A stretch of DNA of 64,000 nt from Capronia americana (Eukaryota; Ascomycota; Eurotiomycetes; Chaetothyriales; Herpotrichiellaceae). The stretch's first letter is position 1. Every line of letters starts with the position of its first letter. The stretch is from positions 1,178,001 through 1,242,000 of the forward strand of contig JADWQD010000003.1 of the NCBI GenBank assembly GCA_016110215.1, written 5' to 3'. The translations under genes and the position numbers were made by a program. Under the pieces are notes generated by a model. That model made no database searches. It saw only the letters and a program-made list of their open reading frames with translations, and was not told where the DNA came from. Positions 21,001-30,691 of the stretch are shown piece after piece.

Positions 21001-21840
21001 ATGGACTCTCCACCGCCAATGATGCTTCGCATGCGCGCCTACCTCAGATCCATACAATACCCGTTGGAGGAGTTCGACTTGGTGGCCGAATCAGAGGCCT
21101 TTCAGGCTGCAAACACGGCGATGGCGGCCAAAATGCCAAAATTGGTGGAAACGCTTGACAGTCTCCAGGGGGAACTCTCACACGAACTCGATACCAGCCT
21201 CCGGGCCCCCGAATCTCACAAATTCTTCGACAACAAATACCACACCTTTCTGGAAGACATGATGCTCGATATCTTCCATGACAAGCCTCCTCAACTGTCT
21301 GCATTCAACCTGTTCCTCTGGACCCTGCAGTACGAAGCGAAACGAAATGCTGGCCGCCTTCCAGAGAGAGATGACCATGGGCCCCTACCGGCTAAGTGGC
21401 GCACCTGGGTTGTGGTGATGCTTTCCAATGTCCTTGTCTTTCAGAAACACAAGATCACTACGGACAAAGAGGAACTTCTGCAACAGATTCAAGGGACTTC
21501 TCCTCCTATCGACCTTGTTCTTGTCGCGAACAATGTGCTATGGGTAGGGACATCGTTGCATCAAACATGGAAGAATGTGTACGACCGGGTACAAGATTTC
21601 AACCGAATGCTCACGTTCATGTCGCTTGGACACTTCAACTTGATGGCTGAAATCAACCAGTATGCCGCTGGGGAGGATGGACAAGCCGGACGTCGGAGAT
21701 CTATCCACGAGGTGTTGGAGGAAGAGATCGAACAGACATATCCTAGAATTGAGATTCCCGATCTTGCCATTCCAGAAGATCTAGGAGCACCGCCGGTTGC
21801 TTATGTAGACGATGTGTCAGGCCTGGGGTCCAGTCCGTAG
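21001..21840 (+). CDS. Conserved-looking hypothetical protein, 279 aa
   Basis: Single exon from the ATG at 21001; the in-frame extension upstream to 20950 begins with TTG. I do not recognise the family. It is predicted mostly helical and soluble, with no signal peptide. Distinct blocks are PMMLRMRAYLRSIQYPLEEFD, a central AFNLFLWTLQYEAKRNAGRLP, WRTWVVVMLSNVLVFQ (amphipathic or membrane-associated) and MLTFMSLGHFNLMAEINQ. The tail is acidic and Pro-rich. Codon pattern and long uninterrupted frame support it being real. It lies just upstream of the five-gene array, but I see no shared motif with those genes. Confidence 0.7.
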   Translation: MDSPPPMMLRMRAYLRSIQYPLEEFDLVAESEAFQAANTAMAAKMPKLVETLDSLQGELSHELDTSLRAPESHKFFDNKYHTFLEDMMLDIFHDKPPQLSAFNLFLWTLQYEAKRNAGRLPERDDHGPLPAKWRTWVVVMLSNVLVFQKHKITTDKEELLQQIQGTSPPIDLVLVANNVLWVGTSLHQTWKNVYDRVQDFNRMLTFMSLGHFNLMAEINQYAAGEDGQAGRRRSIHEVLEEEIEQTYPRIEIPDLAIPEDLGAPPVAYVDDVSGLGSSP

Positions 21841-22733
21841 GGGATCTTTTCAACGAGACTGGATGTGTGGTGGACTCAACAGAGTATTCCTCGTTTCTCT
21901 ATCTCGGTCCAAGCTTGGAGAGACCAGCTCTCAGGCAACCGCGGCCGGGTCTTGGACAAAGAAAACCGCGCACCACGGGACGGATTTCGTCGAACTCTGC
22001 TTTCCTGATAAAGCGGCAGAAACAGCATTTTTGCACATTGTTGTCGACTGCAGCTGCGGATAATCCAGGTCAATGGAAATGGATCCTGGACTGCGCACCG
22101 CAAACAGGGCTCAAAGCAGTGTGAACTGAAAATCTTGGGGGCCTGAGGAACAAGTTCGCTGCAAACTGCCAGTCCCTGACTTTTGTATCTTTGTATTAAA
22201 TGCGTCTGAAGAGACTGCATATTTAATTTGACCTCCTCAACACGCCTTTGTGTGCAATCTTCTGCCTGTTATCCTGCTCCTTGTTTCCCTTTCGTCTTAT
22301 CATTCTCGTTGCCCTACCAGCGGTAAACTCCACACCAGCTATAGCCTCCATTCCCAAATATTCTAACTGTAATTTCGCGAGGAGGCAGGCACTGGGATGA
22401 ATGTCATATCTAAATTCCCGAGCTGAGCAGAAGCAGGGACAGAGAAATCAATTAGCCATTGCGACCATGGGCAAGTGCATCGTTGTTGATTCTACCTGCC
22501 TTCTCTGATCGCCACTGCCTTTATTTCTTGGGTCACAACTGCCCACTGCCCACTTCTCACAACGTCGAACTGCTCGATCCTCAAAGCCTTCTCTCATTTC
22601 TCTTCTTCTATCAATTGCGGCTCTACATACTGTGACTGTCTAGCTGAAGGTGGATAAGTACTCACATTCTCTCAAGGTTCAGCCCCCCAACAGTCAACTT
22701 CAACTAACCATCTAGACAGTTTCCACCGTCACC
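21841..22733. other. Intergenic with pyrimidine-rich leader
   Basis: 893 bp. No supported ORF. The last 250 bp are rich in CT tracts and directly precede the ATG at 22734 (context CACCATGCC), as expected for a fungal promoter/5' leader. Confidence 0.45.
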
Positions 22734-23315
22734 ATGCCAAAGAGATCCACGACCGCCACGAACCCTCTTCCTACCTTGGTGCCACCGTGCGGCCACAACT
22801 ACGACGTCATTACCCTAGTACCTATGGACCTGAACGCCGTCAAACTGGCCCTCGACAAAGCAATTTCTAGCGTATACGTTAGGCGACACTACTTCAGAGA
22901 ACACGGTCAGCTGTTCTCAGAGCACGTGCGACCCCAGACCAAACCTGGATCAGATCACCTAGAGAGCAGCATCGAGCAACAAATCGAGGCCGAGATATCT
23001 GCAATCCACAAGATTGAGTTTGCGGAGTTCTCGACCGGAGGATCTGAGATGCAGGCGTTGATCGATGCGCATAGACGTGAATACGAAAGAAAATGGGGAG
23101 GCAACGGCGTCTACAACCACTTGCTTCAATTCTACCCATCGGGCCACGAAAAGATGGAGCGAGATAGAGCTACACATGATGAGATATTCGATCTAATCGA
23201 GACACTTGGCGAATTAGAGGGATGGCTTCGACAAGATGGACGAAACCTAAGATTCGCCGAGGCTGCTAGCAAGGCACAAGAGGGCCCAACCAGGGGTGAT
23301 AGTGCCAAGGAATAG
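22734..23315 (+). CDS. Array gene A: small helical protein, 193 aa, unknown
   Basis: Single exon, ATG in CACCATGCC. It starts MPKRSTTATNPLP and then shows TLVPMDLNAVKLALDKAI, a helix with the LxPxxxxA pattern seen in neighbouring genes. Further helices are rich in Glu and Arg (IEQQIEAEISAIHKIEF, LIDAHRREYERKW), and the tail ends EGPTRGDSAKE. No signal peptide, membrane segment or catalytic motif is visible. It is first of five same-strand, intron-less small genes spaced at roughly 1.4-2.5 kb, which suggests ancient tandem duplication followed by strong divergence. The function is unknown. Confidence 0.62.
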   Translation: MPKRSTTATNPLPTLVPPCGHNYDVITLVPMDLNAVKLALDKAISSVYVRRHYFREHGQLFSEHVRPQTKPGSDHLESSIEQQIEAEISAIHKIEFAEFSTGGSEMQALIDAHRREYERKWGGNGVYNHLLQFYPSGHEKMERDRATHDEIFDLIETLGELEGWLRQDGRNLRFAEAASKAQEGPTRGDSAKE

Positions 23316-24131
23316 GCTCTTTGAACGGTTTCCATGTCAGTAGGAGGGTGACAAGAGTATGGACAAGACTCAAGTTAGCAGTATGAGGACACCAACTGAA
23401 GCCAGACGAGCGATACAGCCAGCATCATCATCCTATCCTTCTACTCTGCCGATAGCATTGCTGGGGTCAATATTCACAATTGAACAAGGATCTTCTGACT
23501 GTCATGGTCCAGCAGTTGCCGTGCATGTCAGCTTCAAAGGGAAATTCTATTGAAAGGACCGGGATCCTCACTTCAGAGGCCAAAGACAGGGCCATTTACC
23601 ACAATGAAATTAGTTTGGCAGGGTATCAATCTCTCCATTACAATATGATACCCAGTACTGCATCTTTCCTACATCGCCGAAACGACATTTCCATATAATA
23701 TAAATACAGACTCACGGACCATAGATTGACAGCCCCTTGTACCGTTAGCAATACCCAAGCCGCAATCAAATGTCTATCTCAAGGTAAACTAGCCAGAACG
23801 GTCGCCGGTCTAGGTCGTGTTGATAGAGTCAATTGGGTGGCAGTGGGTGACGTCGAAAAGGGAAGGTCTCACCGTAGTCGCGCATTCAGTGAACATCACT
23901 GCTAAACACTGCCTTACCAGTCCTCTCTCCGCGCCACGTCTGCCTGCGCATTTATGTTTTGGAGGACAACAACAAGAAACAAGGAAAGAAAAACAATTAC
24001 TGCGTCTTTTGCCGCACATCCTTTATTTCCTCTCACCCAGCACACCAGTTTTCCTGGTGACAAAACCGCTCTCGAGACATACTTACACAAATTATTTGTC
24101 ACACTTGGACTTAGGAGAACAAGTCGCTGAA
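23316..24131. other. Intergenic spacer within the small-gene array
   Basis: 816 bp. The frame of the next gene stays open upstream to 23817, but that opening is a GTG. The stretch has no acidic or helical protein character, so I start the gene at 24132. Confidence 0.45.
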
Positions 24132-24959
24132 ATGGCCAATCCAAAGAAACGAGCCAGCTCAGAAGTCGATGATAAGACAGACGAAGACATCCCGCGGAAG
24201 AAGCACGCCAAGGTCGAAACCGATGAAGACCTGCCAGGCCAAAAGAACGCGACTGGCGAAGAAGACAAAGAAACAGATGAAGACCATTCTCCCTTTGACG
24301 ATGATACGTCACAGAGCCCACTCACAGCTACTCACAAACATACCCACGCCCAAGAAGTGGCATTCGACGCCCAACTCAGACAGGACATCAACACCATCCT
24401 CGCTCTCACACCACGAATCGTGGCCTTAAGGCAGAACTTCACAGCCTTGATGGAAGGCGAAGTATTGGACCTGAAGAACTTCTCCTCCTACTTGGACCCC
24501 CTCCGTTGGCAGGGCGTGGAAATGCCCACGGAGCTCCTGCTGGAGGCGTGTGGCCTCACCGCAGCCAATATCAAGGAGGGCATGCATGAGATTAGTACCG
24601 AATTCGAGGCCTTGGCGATCACCCTTTCCGACTGTGAGGCCCTAGGCCAATTGTCGGTGGTCGGAGTGGCTGAAGAATGGCCGGCCGAGGCAGGGGGTGG
24701 CGCCGCGGGTAGTTCAGCAGCGAGTCAGGACGATATCGCACGACTAAGGCGGACGAGTCAGATGTTTATCCTCTTCTGTACGTCGATTGAGAGTCTATCT
24801 CGCGTGACGCACGTTATGAAGTGCTCAGAATACGCGATCGCAAAGGTGCTGGGGTATGCTACGTCGGATTCAGACTCGTTTGACTCGGGCGAAGACGGCG
24901 GCGACGAGGCCGAGGCTGACAGTGGTGAAGAGGACGATGACCTATCTTGGACGACGTGA
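24132..24959 (+). CDS. Array gene B: acidic helical protein, 275 aa, unknown
   Basis: Single exon from the ATG at 24132. The N-terminal 55 residues are Lys/Asp/Glu-rich and disordered, starting MANPKKRASSEVDDKTDED, with a basic PRKKHAK patch that could act as a nuclear signal. A helical core (about 75-215) follows with NTILALTPRIVALRQNF, comparable to the LxPLxGxALxL motif of genes C and D, then KNFSSYLDPLRWQGVEMP. The C-terminus is extremely acidic (DSFDSGEDGGDEAEAD, EEDDD). No known domain. Charge layout (basic/acidic start, helical middle, acidic tail) hints at a chromatin or chaperone-type binder, but this is a guess. Confidence 0.65.
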   Translation: MANPKKRASSEVDDKTDEDIPRKKHAKVETDEDLPGQKNATGEEDKETDEDHSPFDDDTSQSPLTATHKHTHAQEVAFDAQLRQDINTILALTPRIVALRQNFTALMEGEVLDLKNFSSYLDPLRWQGVEMPTELLLEACGLTAANIKEGMHEISTEFEALAITLSDCEALGQLSVVGVAEEWPAEAGGGAAGSSAASQDDIARLRRTSQMFILFCTSIESLSRVTHVMKCSEYAIAKVLGYATSDSDSFDSGEDGGDEAEADSGEEDDDLSWTT

Positions 24960-26658
24960 TGGCATAGGGCGTGAGCAGGAGGCAGATGAGTCTAGGTGAA
25001 GGTGACTGACTGGAAGGTAGTACATGTGAGGCGCTTCTATGACTCAGAGTGCGCGGCGAAGGTTACTTGCTACTATCCTGTACTTCTCTGTTTCGAGATA
25101 GTTACTGGCTTTCTCGAAGCACAAAATGAACTGATTTTAGCTGTCACCTACGAAAGTTACCGGGTCTGCTCTTTCACAGCATTAGTCGGGACACCGATCG
25201 TCTCGCAGCCACATAACTTTCGAAACGGATTCCAGCATCCCCACCGCCCCCGGGCCCCTGCCAAGACTCAGCCTCGCTGCCACTTTTGATCGACACATGC
25301 TACTGACGACCAACGTCTTTGGACACACCACACCGCGTTATCAACTTATTTGATGTTCTCTCCACGGCGGCAAACTCTATTCTAGACAGCTCTACAGCCA
25401 CTAAGACCCTAAGGAATAACGTCCACAATCGCTCCAGCGGGGATGAAGCAGGGCATTGATTCAATGAATAAGAGAGACAGCTGACAGACTGCCCTGGCGA
25501 AGATAGTTAATGATTGACAATGAAACCTTGAATTCAATATAGTGAACGGGCCAGATTAGTATAGTGAATTGGGTAAGCTAGCATAGTTAAGACTATCTGA
25601 GATAGATCGTCTTTATCGGAGTCAGCGGTTGTTAACGTGAAGAGGATGTCTAGTTCACGTTAAGTGTCAGTCTGTTCAAAATGTGTATAGGTACTCTTGA
25701 GTTATACTGGAGTCAGGCTGAGAAGCATTCAATCATTCATTCTCGCGATGTTATATATTATATATATATTGGCAGTCTTTATTCTCCTTCAGTCTTAGTC
25801 CTTCTTCTTCAGCCGCGGTGTTGTTCCTCCTTCTTTAGCCCGCAGTTTGGTTTGCTTTGTTTTATTACCGTACACTGCTTCTGAGATACTCATCATATAT
25901 ATACTGATACCTGATAACTGATATCAAGTACGGCAACCGGAAGGCGGCTTCTCTTCTATCAGTGACCAGCTACTGAGTCGTCTAGGTTTTGCAAACAAAG
26001 GCTGTACCTCTGGACGCTAGATACGTTCATGGCGCCTCTTGGACCTTGCTGCCTTTTCGAAATCCAGTGCGACAACTGACGGTCAGGCCGGTGTTTCTTT
26101 TCAAGATATCTGAAAGAAAGTCGCGTGGGACGCACCAGAGACAGGTAAATGGACACAAGGGCCTTCAGTGCCTTCTACGACGCGAAGATATGCCGTCGAT
26201 GAAGGATCGAACCAGCAAAATCATGAGCCATGTGGTCGCCCAGCATGACTTCTTCTGTCTGAAGGTCTCAGCACACGTCGTTAAAGAAACAGGAGAAGAA
26301 CCAAGAAAACCCCAAGGGCACATCCCCGACATCAGACATCACAGCGACGCAGGAAGTAAAGACGACGCGGTCGCCAAGCACCAACAGTTACTCGTCGCCC
26401 CGGCGTCGTCCCTGGCGTCGTCGACCTTACGGTTGTTTTCATCTTTGCATAACCTCAGAGATCTCTTGACTTTTCTTGCACATTGAAAGTCACTTTGTTC
26501 CTGCAAGGCACGACTGCTCAATATCCTATAATCTCACCTCCCTCGCAATCAAAGGGTTGCTCAACCTCCAACTTAAGGATCACCTACCGGCTCACAACGA
26601 AGACACTCCACTCCCAACCGCTCCCGAGGGTGAGAAAACGTTGAGACAATCCGCGACC
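24960..26658. other. Intergenic; AT-rich block with hairpin, possible LTR remnant
   Basis: 1.7 kb. From about 25480 to 25930 the sequence is AT-rich, unlike its neighbours. It has a perfect inverted repeat at 25632-25663, a TATA-rich core (25750-25770) and then a CT-rich downstream part ending near GATATCA at 25920-25926. This order resembles a solo retrotransposon LTR, but I found no target-site duplication. The ORF at 25989-26486 lacks domain signs and is not called. Confidence 0.45.
25632..25663. repeat. Perfect inverted repeat, 10-bp arms
   Basis: TTAACGTGAA (25632-25641) and its exact reverse complement TTCACGTTAA (25654-25663) are separated by 12 nt. It could form a hairpin or be a dimeric protein-binding site. 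Each arm contains ACGTGA/TCACGT, an E-box/CRE-like core. Confidence 0.8.
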
Positions 26659-27255
26659 ATGCAAGAGGCACGCGAAGAAGTCCCCCTAGGGGATCCAGAA
26701 GGAGTCAGGGAAGATGGCCAAGAGGAACTTGCCGGCGAGGCTGGCAGTGAAACAAGAGCTCAACATGAGAAAGACATTCCGGGGCTAGGCGAACTCACCG
26801 AGGCGGCCGAGATCCTCCTACCGCTGACCGGAGAAGCTTTGACTTTGAGGAGGGAAGTCCGGGCTCTGACAAAGATGATCCGCTCAACGATGAGGCTGGC
26901 TAGACCCCTCGTCGACTTTCCTTTCCCCGGAGGAACCGCCCAAATGAACATGGCCCGAATCAACATGATCGCCGAGGACTTCGAGAATTTCAACCCCGAG
27001 ATCAGCGCCCTCATTCAGAAGTTGGCAGAGTTCAGACAGGAAGCCAAAAAGGGCATGAAGATGTACCGAAGCATCAGTCAACATAAGCTCCGCGACTTGG
27101 TCCTCAAAGACACAGACGGCACCATCCACGAGGCAACCGACATCATCGGCGTGTTCCGAAGGGTTCATGGCAAGCTTGAGGCAACAGTGGATGTAATGGC
27201 AGACCTTGGCAAGGCCGTTCGATTGTGGGCAACTTCCCGTCTTCGTCAGATTTGA
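26659..27255 (+). CDS. Array gene C: small helical protein, 198 aa, unknown
   Basis: Start taken at the ATG at 26659; the frame is open to 26476, but that first codon is TTG and the extension looks non-coding. The N-terminus is Glu/Gly-rich and disordered. Then comes EILLPLTGEALTLRREV, sharing LLPL(S/T)GxAL with gene D. Long amphipathic helices follow (MARINMIAEDFENFNPEISALIQKLAEF; a second pair around HEATDIIGVFRRVHGKLEA). No known domain, signal peptide or membrane span. Third member of the plus-strand array. Confidence 0.62.
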   Translation: MQEAREEVPLGDPEGVREDGQEELAGEAGSETRAQHEKDIPGLGELTEAAEILLPLTGEALTLRREVRALTKMIRSTMRLARPLVDFPFPGGTAQMNMARINMIAEDFENFNPEISALIQKLAEFRQEAKKGMKMYRSISQHKLRDLVLKDTDGTIHEATDIIGVFRRVHGKLEATVDVMADLGKAVRLWATSRLRQI

Positions 27256-28562
27256 GCTAGGACTTGACACGAGACGAGGATCAATGAGCAAATCGGCGAT
27301 GAATCATGACAACGAAGATGAGAATCGGACCAATTGTTTGGGGCCTCGGAGCTTGTATAACTCTTGAAAGATTGGATTGGCAAGGGAGGGAGTACGAGAA
27401 ATGAGCATGATTCGTCGGCTCGTGAACACTTGATTGCGGCTTTAGAGCTGGAGAATTCAGAAATCATCAACCCTCGGCCAGAGCGCAGGGGAGAAGAAGA
27501 TGAGAATGAAGTATCCAAGTACATCTCAGCTCTTTTCCGTCGGTACCATGTGGATTCTTCTGGTGCTCTTGCTGTAGTCTAAGTTGCTTCGCAGTCAATC
27601 CTGCCGGTCGGATCTGTGTGAAGCAGTGTTGGACTTCCTTCGTCCGGCCTCTTGTATGCCCAACATTCGCCTGCGCGCCACCCGAGGCTCGAATCAGACT
27701 GCATCCTCCGACAGTATCAACTTGTCTTGCATCCGCGCTTTCGGCGTCACATCTGAGCCTCTGCTGCGTCTTGAGTTCTATGAACGATCTATATCTTCGA
27801 TCTGGCTTCACATACATTTGCGCCGGCCATGCTCGCAACGAAACCGGATGCCCCTTTGCGTCTCAATTTCACCCGCAACCGACACCCATTCTTGCCTACG
27901 TCGGGCACTCCTTCTGCTTAACTTCCCGCTCCGCTTCCTAACTTTGGTGTTCTCTTCCTGCCAGCCCGAGTAGCTATCGCAGTCTGATCGTGGCGGATCG
28001 TACGGGAACAGACATAGAAGAGTCAAGATGTCGGTCGTAATTGTCGAGCCCAAGCAGCGAAGAAGATGTTATAGCATGAACAACTGAGGCTCTGTTGTAG
28101 GATAGCTTCGTGAGAATAGAGCAAGCGTCAGTATCGAGTGTTGCGGCATCTGAGGTTCCTTCTCTATATCTTGATTGATTAGTGAAGATCATATGACGGG
28201 TGGCAGCTGGATCATGTTTACCTGCACTTCTGGTGAGGTATGAGTGACTTGTCAGTGAAATCCCTCTACCTTTTTTCTACCAACCCTCTTCTCTTCTCAT
28301 AGTCACGAACCTTTTATTCCCCAATTCTGCCTCGTACCCTGCTTCCATACTCTTCTTCCTCGACTCTCCTCATAATTCGCACACAGCTTCATTCTTCGCT
28401 CGATCGGCTTGTTGGTTACACGTAAGTGCTTCAACCTTGGTATCCCCGTCAGCTCTTCTCGCTTCTCTGCAGATCACTAACAGCGTTACTGCAGCTCAAT
28501 ATCAGCGTCTCTTCTACACTACAAGGACTCTTCAACGTCTCTTCTGTGTAAGGGGTCTCAGA
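27256..28562. other. Intergenic spacer and leader of array gene D
   Basis: 1.3 kb. No supported ORF; short overlapping frames at 27360-27970 show no domain. The final 300 bp are CT-rich and contain a likely 5'-UTR intron (28422-28494). Confidence 0.45.
28422..28494 (+). other. Likely 5'-UTR intron of array gene D
   Basis: Good GTAAGT donor at 28422, branch-like CACTAAC near 28475-28482 and TGCAG acceptor ending at 28494 (73 nt), 68 bp before the ATG at 28563. If real, it removes the apparent upstream extension of the reading frame that starts with TTG at 28437. Confidence 0.5.
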
Positions 28563-29369
28563 ATGCCGAAACGAAAGCTCACGTCAATCTCCAATGAAGC
28601 GGCTTCGAACAAACGACAAGCGACATGCGCCGGGACGGTGACTGAAGAAGTGGGCGTGGCGTCAACCCCCTCTGCGATGGACTCCAACAGCACAGACAGT
28701 CTTCGCCAGTTTGCTAGATGGTTCTCGTCATTTCAGGACTATGTCACTTCTGGTTTGGAAAGGATCTGGTACACGACCGGTTCAGATAAGACAATCTCTT
28801 TTTGGAGGAGGACCAGAGCTCAGACCTTCTACCGAAGAGCCGTTCTAGTCCTCCTTCCTCTTTCTGGCACAGCATTGTGTCTTGCGGATAAGATCCTGCA
28901 GTCCGACCGCGCCATTCACAGGCTGTGCCTTGCCTATCAAGTCTGCATAGCGGGGACAGAGAACGAACTGGTTGGACACCGTTTCATGGAACAGGCGTTG
29001 GAGCGTCCTCAGAGCCTTGCTAGCTCGGTCTCCTCATCTATTGGCAAGCTCTGTGATGATGCAAAGCCGTCTCTTAGCCGTATTGCTGAAGTAAAGGATG
29101 ATATCGCACAGATCTTGGAGGAGGAGTGTGAAGAAAAGAACGACTTGCTGGAGTTGCAAGAGTTGCTCTCGGCATTCTTCAAAGCAAAGGAGATGCTAGC
29201 CCGTCGAGTCCAGAAATTTGACGCAGATATGGACGCACTTGCCCTCAAATATCCTGTCAATGTGGAAAAGCTGGATCCTGATTGCAAGTTCGCTGGATTA
29301 GACAATATTGAACGCCAACATACGTCTCATGACTACGTGTCTGACCACGCGTCTGACTACGAGTGGTAG
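28563..29369 (+). CDS. Array gene D: small helical protein, 268 aa, unknown
   Basis: Start at the ATG at 28563 (MPKRKLTSISNEAA, like the MPKR opening of gene A). A basic, disordered N-terminus with an NKRQ patch is followed by a Trp-rich segment (ARWFSSFQDYV, TISFWRRTRA). Next is RAVLVLLPLSGTALCLADKIL, matching gene C over LLPLxGxALxL and gene A over the A..LA.DK part. A long coiled-coil-like stretch comes next (EVKDDIAQILEEECEEKND, LLSAFFKAKEMLARRVQKF), then a short acidic tail rich in Asp, His and Tyr. No known family. Confidence 0.65.
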   Translation: MPKRKLTSISNEAASNKRQATCAGTVTEEVGVASTPSAMDSNSTDSLRQFARWFSSFQDYVTSGLERIWYTTGSDKTISFWRRTRAQTFYRRAVLVLLPLSGTALCLADKILQSDRAIHRLCLAYQVCIAGTENELVGHRFMEQALERPQSLASSVSSSIGKLCDDAKPSLSRIAEVKDDIAQILEEECEEKNDLLELQELLSAFFKAKEMLARRVQKFDADMDALALKYPVNVEKLDPDCKFAGLDNIERQHTSHDYVSDHASDYEW

Positions 29370-30028
29370 GCTCCTTCACCGGGGAGAACACGGAGGGCAA
29401 ACCGGCCATGTTAGCAATCAAAGAGCTTTTGGTGGACTCGATTGGATAAGGCTTGGACAACTTGTGCTGAAGAGTAGGGTGATTCTACCGTGGGGAAAAA
29501 GCGTCAGCCTTGTTCAGTAAGCAACAAGCCAGCACAGTGTTCATACAAAGAACAACGTACCATGACAATTCAATAACATGGTTCTTCTAGACTGTCTCAT
29601 CTGTATCATTCTCTTCACTAGTGGTGTAAGGCCATCTGCCAGCATGGCACGTGGTCGGTGAGCTCCCTAGCGTGTTCTGTATATATTTCTGCACCGCTAT
29701 CACTGCGTCTTCGTTGCTGTACCCTTTGCGCTCGGTGACTTCTGTAAACTCCATCCCAGCTCCTTGACGGCTACTTTACGCCCGCCAAATATTTCATGCT
29801 CCTTTATCGTTGGGTCTTCGAAACGAGAGGCGGCATAATACTTACAAGTCGCGCCGTCAACTACCAGTAGCGAGCGTCCACAAGTTGGACGCCGACACAG
29901 AGTTCATTTGCGGACTGGTCTGGGATACTACCATCCTCGGCGTCAGATCGGAAGGGCTAACTTACTGGTAGTTCCGGTTCAAAATCCATACCCTCGCTTG
30001 CTGCACACAGCTTCACACGCGGTACACG
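29370..30028. other. Intergenic spacer before array gene E
   Basis: 659 bp with no supported ORF; contains the presumed promoter of the gene at 30029. No motif singled out. Confidence 0.4.
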
Positions 30029-30691
30029 ATGTCCGAGCAGAGTGCGTCAGAAAGAACGATCATAGACCAGAATCCCACGCAAGAAGTCAGTACGGAGACT
30101 GAGCAGGCAGCCAGCTCGCCGAGCCGGTCTGAAGGAGAAATGAGCGCCCCGGACGTTGACACCATAGACACTGACATCGTCCGGGGGGCCTCCCCATCCG
30201 TGTCGAGCCTGGAAGCATCGATCGCCGCCATTGAAACCAGCACCGCAGAGTACAGCAGAAAGAAGCGTGAGACCCGAAATATCATCAACATGGCCCGACG
30301 AGTCAGTACTCAAATTGGTGGCGATCACCGGATTCGAACTGTTGCACTGTGCACAATCGTCATCCAGCAAGCGAGAGAGCTGCGAGCATGCCTCCAGCCC
30401 GGACAAGCCGCCATTGATGGCCTCAGCCAGAATCTTGAGTCCATTGAGAGAATGAGACGACAAGTGGACCCTGATAGCTCCGAATCCAACAACCGAGAAT
30501 TCGAATCTCTCAATGAGAGGGCCGACATGATCGCCTTCCGACTGGTTGCAGCCCTGGCGGAACTTGATAGACAGAAGAACGATCTCTTCAGATTTGTCAT
30601 CGATTTGAACCGTCTGTTGGAATATGCATATTCGGTCGTTGCGATGGACACAGCACAAGTTGAGGATAATGCAGATACTGGCGATGCTTGA
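30029..30691 (+). CDS. Array gene E: small helical/coiled-coil protein, 220 aa, unknown
   Basis: Single exon, ATG at 30029. An acidic Ser/Thr-rich N-terminal 50 residues leads into helices SLEASIAAIETSTAEYSRKKRE, VIQQARELRACLQPGQAAIDGL, NREFESLNERADMIAF and LDRQKNDLFRFVIDLNRLLEYAY, with heptad-like spacing. The tail is acidic. Its match to the motif of genes A-D is the weakest of the five; membership rests on position, size, strand and architecture. No known domain. Confidence 0.62.
   Translation: MSEQSASERTIIDQNPTQEVSTETEQAASSPSRSEGEMSAPDVDTIDTDIVRGASPSVSSLEASIAAIETSTAEYSRKKRETRNIINMARRVSTQIGGDHRIRTVALCTIVIQQARELRACLQPGQAAIDGLSQNLESIERMRRQVDPDSSESNNREFESLNERADMIAFRLVAALAELDRQKNDLFRFVIDLNRLLEYAYSVVAMDTAQVEDNADTGDA

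Noticed and set aside
25989..26486. 165-aa plus-strand ORF within the small-gene array
   Set aside because: Lacks the charged start and helical core of the array genes, has no domain and sits in a presumed promoter region.
30300..30350. GTTCGAATCCGG on the minus strand resembling a tRNA T-arm
   Set aside because: The flanks do not pair as a T-stem and it lies within the open frame of array gene E.
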